DNA of 64,000 nucleotides from an uncultured Rhizobiaceae bacterium (lineage in GTDB: Bacteria > Pseudomonadota > Alphaproteobacteria > Rhizobiales > Rhizobiaceae): assembly GCA_951813045.1 (NCBI GenBank), contig CATOTF010000002.1:3286001-3350000 (forward strand), given 5' to 3'. This document shows positions 18,405 through 26,821 of this stretch, piece after piece. The translations under genes were made by a program, and so were the position numbers. The notes beneath the pieces are model-generated. The model saw only the letters and a program-made list of their open reading frames with translations, was not told where the DNA came from and did no database searches. Within the stretch, counting starts at the first letter, position 1, and the number at the start of each line of letters is the position of its first letter.

Positions 18405-19544
18405 ATGAGAGAAAAACACACAATTCTGGGTGGTAAAGTGTATCTTTATCATCGGGAAACTGGTGATTCGTGGTATTGCTCAACTTATCTTGAGGGAAAA
18501 AATCGGCGAGCGACCACCAAAGAAACAAGTCTCAGCAAAGCCAAGGATTTTGCTGAGGACTGGTATCTGGGTTTGCGTGGCAAGCTAGTGGCGGGTGAAA
18601 TCACCAACGAAAAAACATTCAAACAGGCTGCTGCAAAATTTGAGGTAGAATACGAAGTCATAACCGAAGGAGAGCGCAGTACCAAATGGGTACAGGGTCA
18701 CAAGGATCGCATACGACTGCACCTCAATCCATTTTTTGGCAGCAAGGGCTTGTCAGAAATAACCGCCGGGCTAGTGCAAGAGTATCGCGCCCATCGAATT
18801 TCGAATGGAAGGAATGGTAAGGCCCCAGCTCGTAGCACAATCCACGATGAAATCGTTACACTTCGGCAGGTTTTAAAGACTGCCCTGAGACACCAATGGC
18901 TAGCAGGTCTGCCAGACCTTTCCACACCATACCGCGCTTCAGGTAAAGTATCTCATCGGGCATGGTTTTCACCGAAAGAATACAAACAACTGTACGAGGC
19001 GACTCGTCAAAATGTCCGTGATGCAAAAGGGAGTGCTCACGAAAAGGTTGCCGCGCAGCTGCACGACAAAATATTGTTCATGGCAAACACAGGTATTCGT
19101 CCTGACGAAGCCAACTGGCTTGAATACCGGGACGTCGAGATCGTTGAAGATAACGCCACCGGCGAAACGATCCTCGAAATTGAAGTGCGCGGTAAACGTG
19201 GAGTGGGATATTGCAAAAGCACAACCGGTGCTGTTCGACCATTTGAAAGAATGAAAGAGCGCAATCAACCGACACCGACCGACCGTCTCTTTCCGGTAGA
19301 TCACAAAAAACAGTTTAATCGGATTTTGTCAGAACAAGGTTTAAAAATTGACCGTGAGGGCAATCGGAGAACGTTGTACAGCCTTAGGCATAGCTATATT
19401 TCATTTAGGCTACTTGAAGGTGCTGATATCTATCAGATCGCCAAGAACTGCCGTACCAGTGTCGAGATGATTGAGAAGCACTATGCGGCTCACCTCAAGA
19501 ATAGTTTGGATGCAGCGGCAATCAATGTACGGAAACCGAGATAA
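18405..19544 (+). CDS. Tyrosine recombinase (island integrase)
   Basis: 379-residue phage-type integrase. N-terminal arm-binding and SAM-like core-binding parts precede the catalytic domain, with Arg in ANTGIRPDEANWL, the H-x-x-R region in LYSLRHSYISFRLLEG and the nucleophile Tyr in MIEKHYAAHL. ATG at 18405 follows TGGAGGTGTTGGA. Position directly downstream of the fMet tRNA in the same direction marks the left end of an integrated island. The matching right attachment site is not in the window. Confidence 0.92.
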   Translation: MREKHTILGGKVYLYHRETGDSWYCSTYLEGKNRRATTKETSLSKAKDFAEDWYLGLRGKLVAGEITNEKTFKQAAAKFEVEYEVITEGERSTKWVQGHKDRIRLHLNPFFGSKGLSEITAGLVQEYRAHRISNGRNGKAPARSTIHDEIVTLRQVLKTALRHQWLAGLPDLSTPYRASGKVSHRAWFSPKEYKQLYEATRQNVRDAKGSAHEKVAAQLHDKILFMANTGIRPDEANWLEYRDVEIVEDNATGETILEIEVRGKRGVGYCKSTTGAVRPFERMKERNQPTPTDRLFPVDHKKQFNRILSEQGLKIDREGNRRTLYSLRHSYISFRLLEGADIYQIAKNCRTSVEMIEKHYAAHLKNSLDAAAINVRKPR

Positions 19545-19656
19545 AACAACATATGCTCCGAGCTGAAGCATATGCCCCCAAGCCGCGAAATATAGTCACG
19601 CAAACTTAACGACATTAGATTTTACACAACATTAGGACGACGTTGGTATTTAGGCA

Positions 19657-20193
19657 TTACCGTTCCCAATCCTTATTGATCATGATTTTTTCCAGATCAT
19701 CGACAGTTGGTGGCGTTTCTCGCCTCGATAATCGACCAAGTTGATACAATTTCCCTTCCTCCTCGAAAAGACTCCAGTAACAATTCTGCCCAACCACCAT
19801 GAAATCAATCATCTGAATGTCGTGAAACTGAGCCAACACTCGAACCTTATCAATTACGCTGCGGTCTGCATCAGACGGAAACGCTTCACCAGATGGGTGA
19901 TTGTGAACCAGTACAAATCCGCTGGCGAGTGTAAGGAGAGCCTGCCGCATCAAATACTTCAGATCAACGATGGCAGAATCGGCTGCACCCAAAGCTAGGT
20001 GTTGAAATACAGGCTCATCGAGTTGGTCGGACACGAAGATGCCAAGTACCTTTTCCTGAGTGGCATCTTCCAGGGATTTAACCGCTTCATACACTTGCCG
20101 GGGTTCACGGATTTGCTCTCGCAGGAGATTTTTGTATTCACTTTCTTTGAAGCGGATATCGAGTTCTTTGAGGTAACCATTATCTGGTTGCAT
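19657..20193 (-). CDS. RadC-like JAB-domain protein
   Basis: 178 residues with a JAMM/MPN metalloprotease-like core: VLVHNHPSGEAFPSDAD gives the H-x-H...S-x-x-D zinc signature. It lacks the N-terminal HhH part of housekeeping RadC and resembles the short RadC-like proteins of mobile islands, whose biochemical role is unsettled. It converges on the integrase with about 110 bases between them. Confidence 0.8.
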   Translation of the reverse strand: MQPDNGYLKELDIRFKESEYKNLLREQIREPRQVYEAVKSLEDATQEKVLGIFVSDQLDEPVFQHLALGAADSAIVDLKYLMRQALLTLASGFVLVHNHPSGEAFPSDADRSVIDKVRVLAQFHDIQMIDFMVVGQNCYWSLFEEEGKLYQLGRLSRRETPPTVDDLEKIMINKDWER

Positions 20194-20649
20194 AGACGCT
20201 CATTGTATCACAAACAGTAGCTCTTGCGTCGCCTTTGGCGAGCTATTTCTGACGTGGGCGGATTGCCTGCAAAATTAGGCACAAGCCAACCAACTTCGTG
20301 ATCAAGGCCCAAGCCTGACCTTGGTGCTACGTCCCCAAATTTTGATCGATTTCGCCAAAGCCGCCATTCAACTCTGGACCGAGATTGGCGAGCTGGAGGT
20401 CAGCACTGGAGACCTTTCGACATTTCCTTGTTTGGCACATGGTCTTTCTGCGACACATTAGATGACATCGCGATATATCAAAATCGAGTACTCGATGATT
20501 ATTGCGATCACCGAATCTAGCGCATTCGGGTCGTTCATTTATCGTTGTAATTCAGACGGTTCAAGCGCGTCGCGCAATGCGAATGTCGATATGCGGAACT
20601 CCGACGCGATTGTGTATGGACAAAGTTCGGACTTGGACAGCCCTGTAAC
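20194..20649. other. Intergenic region in island, no clear gene
   Basis: About 455 bases. A plus-strand open stretch near 20333-20461 reads PQILIDFAKAAIQLW and stops at a TAG, possibly a decayed gene end, but no start or family is recognisable. Otherwise nothing seen. Confidence 0.4.
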
Positions 20650-22305
20650 TCACCCATCGGTTTCGGATTTCACCACAACTGGAATTTTGTTTTTGTCACC
20701 CATTGGAACCCCAGCCATTGCAGCGTATTTCATCAGCCGCACGATGTTGGGGTTGATCGGGAAATTAATATCGCCGGCGAGCGTATAATCTGGAAAATTC
20801 TTACGCAGAGTTTCCGCCGCAGCGCGCGCTTTCTTCTCGTTGCCGAGAATCATATGAGTTGCAGCCAAATAGTTGAATTTCTTATGGTGCGGAGGCGCGT
20901 TTTCCAAAGCCACAATTGTCGCCATGTAATCGCCCGCCCCAAATGCGGCAGTCGCCAGGCCAAGTTTATGCCAGGGCGGCCCTTTGGGGTTGAGATCAAT
21001 CGCTTTTTTTCCCCAGGCTACTGGCTGTTTGCCGGTTATCCCAACAGCCATGCTTTGCCATGCAGCCATAGCGAGGATATCCGGATTGTTTGGGGAGTAC
21101 TCCACGGCTGTAAAAACTGATCTACGGGCCGCTTCAACCCGCCCTTCCGTCAGATGGACAGATGACATCATAAATACGATGAAGGCATCGTGCGGTTCAA
21201 GTAGATAGGCTTTGCGGACGGCTATTCGGCTCTCGTTGTTCAGCCTAGCTTGAACCTCATCTTTGCTGACATCAGCAATCCAGATTTTCATCGCACCGAT
21301 CATTCCCCAGGCACGGGCATAACTCGGATCTATTTCTACGGCATTGTAGAAATGTTGAAGAGCCTTGCCATAGTCCGCCTTGGACCACATAATTGAGCTT
21401 ACTCCAAGGAGGTATTGTTCATAGGCCGTCAGGCTCGGCCCAGGTTTCCCCCTTGCATTTTCGGCGATTGCGCGGTTAAGGCCACCAAACCAGAAATGAG
21501 CAACTAGGCTGGCATTAGCCCGGGTGACGATATCGTCCTGTATGATCAGATAATCTTCAGACTTACGATGCCATTTTTCAGACCAAACTACATTTCCGTC
21601 TTCCACATCCAGAAGACGAGCAGAAATGCGCAAATGGTCGTGATCAGCTTCAACTTCGCCTTTCAAAACAAAAGTTGCGTTGAGCTTTTTCCCTGCTTCA
21701 AACGCTTCAAGTTTAGAGACGTCATAGGTCGTTTCAGCACCGATAACCCCGAATTCCTGATTTTTCGCAAGTTCATTGGCAATGTCGATAGAAAGCCCTC
21801 GCCCAAGCCTCTTCCACCGGTCGCTACCAGTTAGGTTATCAAACGGCAACACGGCAATTGTTGGCTGGTGCGAGTTTTTGATGATGCCTGAGAATACACC
21901 CCACGCACCGACAAGAAATGCCAGTAGCAGAACCACTACGGCAATAAACGGTCGTGGCAAAATCGACAACATTCGAGCACTGGGACTATTAGGTGTGGCT
22001 AATGCCAGCTTATACCCCTTCTTCGGTACTGTTTGAACAATACGGTGATCCTTGTCTCCAACTGTACGCCGAATATCTGCAATACACTGAAACAAGCTAT
22101 CGTCGGTCACATTCAGGTCGGCCCACACGGTTTCAACCAAATGATCCCGCCCCACAACCTGGCCCCGTTGTTTGACAAGTTGCTGCAACACCTGAAGGGA
22201 CTGGGGGCGTAGGGAAATACTCTCTCCATTCTCACTCAACAACCGGCAATCTGCAGAATCAAATCGAATGGATCCAATTTTAATGTTGGCCTCTATTTGT
22301 TCCAT
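20650..22305 (-). CDS. ToxR/CadC-type membrane transcriptional regulator with TPR sensor
   Basis: 551 residues. N-terminal OmpR-like winged helix (about 5-95: LRPQSLQVLQQLVKQRGQVV, IVQTVPKKGYKL), one membrane helix (about 112-135, FIAVVVLLLAFLVGAWGVF), then a FlgO/TolB-like domain (PTIAVLPFDNLTG ... LKGEVEADHDHLRISARLLD) and C-terminal TPR-like helices (YGKALQHFYNAVEIDPSYARAW). This is the CadC/adenylate-cyclase-accessory architecture, binding DNA from the membrane. Start taken at ATG 22305 rather than the TTG at 22380. It is divergent from the two paralogous unknown genes and is their likely regulator. Confidence 0.85.
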   Translation of the reverse strand: MEQIEANIKIGSIRFDSADCRLLSENGESISLRPQSLQVLQQLVKQRGQVVGRDHLVETVWADLNVTDDSLFQCIADIRRTVGDKDHRIVQTVPKKGYKLALATPNSPSARMLSILPRPFIAVVVLLLAFLVGAWGVFSGIIKNSHQPTIAVLPFDNLTGSDRWKRLGRGLSIDIANELAKNQEFGVIGAETTYDVSKLEAFEAGKKLNATFVLKGEVEADHDHLRISARLLDVEDGNVVWSEKWHRKSEDYLIIQDDIVTRANASLVAHFWFGGLNRAIAENARGKPGPSLTAYEQYLLGVSSIMWSKADYGKALQHFYNAVEIDPSYARAWGMIGAMKIWIADVSKDEVQARLNNESRIAVRKAYLLEPHDAFIVFMMSSVHLTEGRVEAARRSVFTAVEYSPNNPDILAMAAWQSMAVGITGKQPVAWGKKAIDLNPKGPPWHKLGLATAAFGAGDYMATIVALENAPPHHKKFNYLAATHMILGNEKKARAAAETLRKNFPDYTLAGDINFPINPNIVRLMKYAAMAGVPMGDKNKIPVVVKSETDG

Positions 22306-22390
22306 ATTTTGAATGCCCTTTATGGATGCTTGGGTAATCAGCAGAGTATTCTCTCGAGAGAAGCATGTAAACTTATCCAATTTTCAAGTA

Positions 22391-22414
22391 ATTTCAGGAA
22401 ATTTCAGGTGAAAT
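22391..22414. promoter_or_regulatory. Repeated operator-like motif in the CadC-type divergent promoter
   Basis: ATTTCAGGAA at 22391 is followed at once by ATTTCAGGTGAAAT at 22401-22414. This is a tandem 10-base repeat whose second copy is a perfect palindrome (ATTTCA-GG-TGAAAT). It lies between the regulator start and gene 22564, a natural place for the regulator to bind. Assignment is by position only. Confidence 0.5.
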
Positions 22415-22563
22415 ATCAAGACAATCAGATGTTCTTGTGAATACGATTAACTCCAATTTCAAACCACTTGAGCGCAGAATATTGAACCAGGAGGGAGGAG
22501 AAAAAAGCGCTTTAGTCTGACTGCCTTTGAATAATCCCACAACTGTGAATTGGAGACATAGTC

Positions 22564-23439
22564 ATGAATATTGAAGTACCAGCCTCCCCGTTTGTGAGCA
22601 GTTACCAAGGTGTGGACGACGTTGTCCTGTCCTTAACTGGTGTTGCTCCACCAGCGAACATCAGATTGACTTCACAAATACCGAAAACGCCAGAATATCA
22701 AACCGGCGGCGGTCGAACGACGAAAACCACATTACAGATAATGCTGGAGTTAGGGTTCTCCAGCTTCATCGAGATTGCGGCGAAAACAAATCTGGAAGCA
22801 TATTTTTTTCTATCAGACACCGGTGCTTATTTCGAGCTTGAAAACCCAGACAAGGACAGCATCATTACCTCGGCCAAATATGGTGTTGCTGTCCGAGTTG
22901 GAATTGCCGCGTTCAATCTGGACGCAAGTGTAAGTGTAAGCGCTCCCTCGGTAGCCGCGGCTGCGACACTTAAACTGGCCAGCACAACCTATGAGGTAAT
23001 GACCTTGGGTATAGGGCTTGACGCCCTGCACGCAACAACCCCACTCATCAACAACACCACCGGACCCTATGACCTTAGCACGTTGGATACGATTGCGCTG
23101 GTTCAATCTGCAATCGATGACATCATATTCGAACAGACGAACAGCCTGGTTCCGATTCTTATGAGCGTCAATGTGGACACAAATCGTTTGGCAAGGGTCC
23201 TGTCAAACGATGCGACTTCAGATTATTCCGAATTTGTCCGGTCACAAATCTACGGAGTTAAACAAGCTTGGTATTACAACAGTTTGGAGGATGCCATCGC
23301 CGATATTAAGCCGGATATTAATCCAGAAGTACTTCGCACGATTTATTCCGACGTTTTGAATCTGGCTCCAGGTGTCAAACCAGAGCCAGGTTCCGAAGCA
23401 TTCAGAAAAGCTGAAGAATTGGTCTTCGCAGGCCGCTAA
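22564..23439 (+). CDS. Unknown protein A of a paralogous pair
   Basis: 291 residues with no signal peptide and no cysteines. A central hydrophobic, beta-prone stretch alternates small residues (YGVAVRVGIAAFNLDASVSV, then SVAAAATLKLAS), and the C-terminal part is helical, with AWYYNSLEDAIADI. The following gene has the same layout: MxLGF(S/T)F(I/V), then GV..RV.(I/L)A..N(I/L)D, V-A-A-A-A, and W-Y-x-x-SLE(D/E)A. ATG at 22564 with GGAG nine bases ahead. No known family recognised; an interaction, pore-like or structural role is only a guess. Confidence 0.75.
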   Translation: MNIEVPASPFVSSYQGVDDVVLSLTGVAPPANIRLTSQIPKTPEYQTGGGRTTKTTLQIMLELGFSSFIEIAAKTNLEAYFFLSDTGAYFELENPDKDSIITSAKYGVAVRVGIAAFNLDASVSVSAPSVAAAATLKLASTTYEVMTLGIGLDALHATTPLINNTTGPYDLSTLDTIALVQSAIDDIIFEQTNSLVPILMSVNVDTNRLARVLSNDATSDYSEFVRSQIYGVKQAWYYNSLEDAIADIKPDINPEVLRTIYSDVLNLAPGVKPEPGSEAFRKAEELVFAGR

Positions 23440-23469
23440 AAATCAATCGACACAGTTAAGGAGAAGAAA

Positions 23470-24306
23470 ATGGCTTTAAAATGGGAAATGGTTGATCCGG
23501 ATTTGTACAGACCCACAAAGGAGAGTGCTAAGTATTTAACAAGAGTCCCGCTCAAAGTTGGCGATGAAAATATTCCATACTCTTCGGCAACAATCAGCGG
23601 ATTTGTATTTTCCGCAGAAGCAATGATTTCGTTGGGGTTTGGAACATTTGTCCAATCAAATCTGGAAGTCGGTGTACTGTTCCACGTTCTTGAGGTTGCC
23701 GCCTACAAAAATGTCGTCAAGGTCGTGGATCAAAACAAGTCGGAGATCAGGCTTGAGCAAACTGGCGTTGGTTTCCGGGTGGCCCTCGCCGTTTCAAACA
23801 TTGACTTTGATCTTGCTGTCAATGTGGGACAAGTGGCGGCGGCGGCCGAAATCAAGAATGCCAATGTAAATATTGACGTCAAAGTATATGGCGCTGCACT
23901 TGAGCAATTGGGCTTCCTGAAGAAACTGACTCAGCTGCAAAAGTTTGACTCCAATTATCTTCAGTTGGTCAGCACCTCAGCGGCTAATTTGACAAAATAC
24001 TTGGCAAAAAACGGCGATAATATTAGTCCGGATACGATGAAAATTTCACCGCTGGCGGTCCCTAACCAGTCTCCTTTTAATTCCTCGTATTCCATCGACG
24101 AAGGAATTAACAGTATTTGGTACGGTCGATCACTCGAAGAAGCGCTGAAATGGGCATCAACCGAACCCCGTCGTTGGGAAAAAGTCGACGCACTGACGGT
24201 AGAGGCTACTTACAGATCATTCGGGATACTGAGTGACATTCAAAAACCGAGCGAACGCCAAAGAGACGATGCATATCAGGCGCTTGTCGCCGGGGACTTC
24301 TACTGA
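23470..24306 (+). CDS. Unknown protein B of a paralogous pair
   Basis: 278 residues, paralogous to the preceding protein along its length: MISLGFGTFVQSNLEV, GVGFRVALAVSNIDFDLAV, VAAAAEIKNAN and SIWYGRSLEEALKW align in order. No signal peptide. Strong ribosome site AAGGAGAAGAAA before ATG 23470, 30 bases after its partner, so the two form an operon. Divergence between the two is large, which suggests old duplication and distinct roles, for example two subunits of one assembly. Family unknown. Confidence 0.75.
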   Translation: MALKWEMVDPDLYRPTKESAKYLTRVPLKVGDENIPYSSATISGFVFSAEAMISLGFGTFVQSNLEVGVLFHVLEVAAYKNVVKVVDQNKSEIRLEQTGVGFRVALAVSNIDFDLAVNVGQVAAAAEIKNANVNIDVKVYGAALEQLGFLKKLTQLQKFDSNYLQLVSTSAANLTKYLAKNGDNISPDTMKISPLAVPNQSPFNSSYSIDEGINSIWYGRSLEEALKWASTEPRRWEKVDALTVEATYRSFGILSDIQKPSERQRDDAYQALVAGDFY

Positions 24307-24340
24307 ATAAATGCAGGCCGTGGGTTCGCCGCGATTTATT
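24306..24340 (+). terminator. Possible hairpin terminator after the paralogous pair
   Basis: Outer stem AATAAAT/ATTTATT encloses an inner CGTGG/CCGCG stem with loop GTTCG. It begins at the stop codon of the second gene. No long T run follows, so efficiency is uncertain. Confidence 0.35.
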
Positions 24341-24551
24341 TATGTCGTGCTGAAGAGATTATGTTTCACTAACCTTGCTTTTTTTCATCAGCCATCTGCT
24401 GAAGACCAACCGGGCATGCGATTAATTTTTGTCATTACGACAGACATCTCATGTCCGGGAGATATGCACATATATTGTTTCTGTGTTTTACGAATTGATC
24501 TGCCGCGGCACTTCGCAGTACTGACAACTGTGTTGTTCTTTCCTGTTCACT

Positions 24552-24773
24552 TTGCGACCGGATAAGTTTCACACTGTTGAGCGATTGCTGACGTTCGAAT
24601 CCTATCGTTTTGACTGGCTCAAAGTCGCAAGTAGAGAGTCCAATCTCGTTCTCAATGGGGGCGGCAAAGGACACCACGACGACCGCGCCGTTGCGCTTGC
24701 GCTCGGTTATTTGTCGACAACCCACCTGCAACAGCAATCAATTCGGGTCAGCAAACTTGAAGGCTGGTACTGA
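24552..24773 (+). pseudogene. Phage terminase-like C-terminal remnant 1
   Basis: The frame reads FESYRFDWLKVASRESNLVL followed by NGGGKGHHDDRAVALALG and stops at 24773. The G-x-x-HDD-RAVALAL pattern is the end of the RNase H-like nuclease domain of large terminases. Only this piece survives; no ATPase part is found. A second remnant with the same local sequence lies at 26065. Homology call is by motif and moderate. Confidence 0.45.
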
Positions 24774-24860
24774 TCAACGACGATCCGCACGCTCCTCAAC
24801 GAGAGACGTCGTTATTCCTCAAACACCCGACCGCCAGAGAGCGTCATAGCGAGGCATTTT

Positions 24861-24905
24861 TGTTTGCGGGCATGATTGGTCATCGAACCTGCTGACCCGC
24901 ACAGC
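24861..24905. repeat. 45-base hairpin repeat, copy 1
   Basis: Begins TGTTTGCGGGCATGATTGGT and ends GACCCGCACAGC. TGCGGG pairs with CCCGCA and an inner GGT pairs with ACC. Copy 2 at 25980-26024 has the same length with about seven differences, and its inner stem is changed on both sides (GGGT/ACCC), consistent with a conserved fold. The pair flanks the gene at 25022-25771. Confidence 0.6.
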
Positions 24906-25021
24906 ACGGCGATCTGGCTGAGAGCGGGCGGCATTGCGACACTGAAGGCTGCTCAGAACGCCGAACACAAAAAGGACCTCGACGAAGCGAAGCCCTCTCG
25001 TTGTTTAAACGTCGCGCATGA

Positions 25022-25771
25022 TCATTTGCGAGTGTCGAGCACGACACCCCCATTTTCCCACGCTCCTTCGGCACGTATCGGGAACGCGACATAGTCAGAA
25101 CGTACCATCGCCCCGAACGAGTTTTGCGAGTCCAAATATCCCGAAACCGTGTAAACGCATTTTTGGGTTTTGTCGTTGAATTTTGCGCTGACTATCGGCC
25201 GATCCCAGAACGGGAAATCAGCCGAGGACGGTGACTTCAATTGCATTTTGATTATCAATTCAGCTTTCGATTGAGCATAAGCTTTTTCATTGTCCGACCC
25301 ACAAGCGAGTTTGCGAGGATTTGAAGGCGTCGCGACGACGGGCGCTACCACAGGTTTGGGATTAAGCTTTTCAGTCGCCGCGCGTTCCGCAAGCTCGACC
25401 TTTCGTTTTTCGCGCGTCGCGGCTCGTTCTGCCTCGGCTCGTTCGATTGCAGCCTGACGACCAGCCGCCGCACGTTTGGCCTCCTCGAGCTCCTTTTGAA
25501 GCACAAGCGATCGGGCGGCGACGCGAGCAGCTGACTCCTCTTCCTCGGCACGTTTAAGCACAGCCAATTTGCGACGGTGTTCGATGGCTGCATTGTGTGC
25601 TTCCGCGGTTTCAATTTGCGTCGGCGTCATATCGGTCGTGATCACAGTCGGAATGTCGCGATTTGGGTCGTTGCTGTACATTGCAAAGCCGACACCGAAT
25701 GAAACAAAACAGCCAGAGACGATGGCACTCCATTTTACGAGTTTCCAAATTTTCAGGATTAGAGTTTTCAT
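25022..25771 (-). CDS. Envelope-anchored coiled-coil protein with C-terminal NsFGA-type domain
   Basis: 249 residues. N-terminal uncleaved signal/membrane anchor (LVKWSAIVSGCFVSFGVGFAMY), then a long Glu/Ala/Arg-rich coiled coil (about 60-135, including AERAATREKRKVELAERAAT), a proline linker, and a compact domain (about 155-249) with LKSPSSADFPFW, CVYTVSGYLDSQNSFGAMVR. That last pattern recurs in small bacterial exported proteins of unknown role. ATG at 25771 behind AAGGAAAG. It sits between the two hairpin repeats, suggesting it arrived as a cassette. Function unknown. Confidence 0.7.
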   Translation of the reverse strand: MKTLILKIWKLVKWSAIVSGCFVSFGVGFAMYSNDPNRDIPTVITTDMTPTQIETAEAHNAAIEHRRKLAVLKRAEEEESAARVAARSLVLQKELEEAKRAAAGRQAAIERAEAERAATREKRKVELAERAATEKLNPKPVVAPVVATPSNPRKLACGSDNEKAYAQSKAELIIKMQLKSPSSADFPFWDRPIVSAKFNDKTQKCVYTVSGYLDSQNSFGAMVRSDYVAFPIRAEGAWENGGVVLDTRK

Positions 25772-25786
25772 AATGGTGCTTTCCTT

Positions 25787-25888
25787 CTAAAGGATTGTTG
25801 CGGCGATCAAAGTGCCCAACACAAAAGCGAGGGTGATCAGCAAAATGATTTTGACCGTGTCGACCAATAATCGACACGCAAGTTCCAC
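25787..25888 (-). CDS. Possible 33-residue membrane peptide
   Basis: GTG-initiated frame ending 15 bases before the start of the coiled-coil gene. It encodes one strongly hydrophobic helix (VKIILLITLAFVLGTLIAA) after a short polar N-terminus. Its position and pure membrane-helix composition suggest a real leader or partner peptide, but no start signal is compelling. Confidence 0.3.
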   Translation of the reverse strand: MELACRLLVDTVKIILLITLAFVLGTLIAATIL

Positions 25889-25979
25889 AGATAAGCGTCA
25901 CGGGACGCGGTTCAAAAAATTAAAACGTTGTCATTGTCCTGCATGGAAGTTTCCATTTGGTTTATGGCAGCGGACGATG

Positions 25980-26024
25980 TGTTTGCGGGCACATAGGGTC
26001 GTCGAACCCGCTGACCCGCACAGC
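25980..26024. repeat. 45-base hairpin repeat, copy 2
   Basis: Begins TGTTTGCGGGCACATAGGGT and ends GACCCGCACAGC, in the same orientation as copy 1. Nested stems TGCGGG/CCCGCA and GGGT/ACCC. About 84 percent identical to copy 1. Confidence 0.6.
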
Positions 26025-26064
26025 GCATCAATTTGACTGTGAGCTGGCACGTTGCTCATGCCGA

Positions 26065-26163
26065 ACACTGACGTATCCGAACCTGCTGAACGAAATCGCA
26101 TCATTCGAATTGAAAGCGACGTCTGCTGGCAACCTTGTGCTTGATGGCGGCGGTATCCGATGA
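26065..26163 (+). pseudogene. Phage terminase-like remnant 2
   Basis: Reads LTYPNLLNEIASFELKATSA then GNLVLDGGG before a stop at 26161-26163. It matches the same terminase region as remnant 1 (LL..E..SF...GNLVL.GGG) but lacks the HDD part. It lies just after hairpin copy 2. Gene decay after duplication or two separate phage relics are both possible. Confidence 0.4.
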
Positions 26164-26167
26164 GTAT

Positions 26168-26638
26168 TCACGCTGGAAGCTTGGACCAATCATTTAGGGC
26201 GGCATTGGGCACTTGCCATCGGCGAATATCTCCATTGCTTGGATTCCGCTTATTCCAGTCGGATGCATCCCATAAGTTGCGGATTTCATGTGAAGTAAGC
26301 ACATACATCTCCACTTGGTGAGGATCCGGAAGCCCGGTTGGCTCTCTCGGTGCTGAGATTAGAACCCAAATTGCGCTAATCTCTGTATCTGGTCGGGTAC
26401 GAACGAACCAAGTTGGTCTTTTTTGACGGTCGGCTTTTACTTCCACACCAAAGGAAGTGCCGTTTGGACTGTGGGCTATCAGATCGCATTGACGACTGTT
26501 GTTGTTTGTTGGCTCAACCTGATAACCAAGTTCACCAAGCCTGTCGGCCACAAGTACTTCACCGATAGCGCCGGTCGACTTGGCCAAAATTTTTTCCAAC
26601 AGCTTTGGGTGTTGCCGCGCAATTTGTTGAATATCCAA
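26168..26638 (-). CDS. PD-(D/E)XK nuclease-like protein
   Basis: 156 residues. The restriction-endonuclease-like core is visible: Glu in GAIGEVLVADRLGELGY, then Asp in NSRQCDLIAHS and the E-x-K in FGVEVKADRQKRPTW. Such proteins cut or bind DNA; island copies often belong to defence or mobile-element functions. The apparent start is TTG at 26638; no better start is visible. It is followed upstream by a uracil-glycosylase-like gene in the same direction. Could also be an uncharacterised DUF4365-type protein. Confidence 0.65.
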   Translation of the reverse strand: MDIQQIARQHPKLLEKILAKSTGAIGEVLVADRLGELGYQVEPTNNNSRQCDLIAHSPNGTSFGVEVKADRQKRPTWFVRTRPDTEISAIWVLISAPREPTGLPDPHQVEMYVLTSHEIRNLWDASDWNKRNPSNGDIRRWQVPNAALNDWSKLPA

Positions 26639-26821
26639 AGGCTACATCCCTATACTCAGCACCCGATTTTAACGTTGGGCGGTTTCAGAAATTTATCACA
26701 ACTAATCACGCAGTTGATTCAACAAGTACTGTATTTCCCACATCGCAAAATCAATCCGGGTGCTACTTTCCACGTTTTGATTGGCTCGGGAAATATTGCC
26801 TCGACGGGCAGGCCAGCGATC

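Larger units (their letters stand above)
24341..25021. other. Decayed region with remnants only
   Basis: About 680 bases without an intact gene. It holds a terminase-like fragment (24552-24773) and the first hairpin repeat (24861-24905), both listed separately. The rest shows broken frames on both strands. Confidence 0.45.

Noticed and set aside
20462-20788. 108-codon plus-strand frame before the CadC-type gene
   Set aside because: Overlaps the 3' end of the regulator on the opposite strand and shows no family features.
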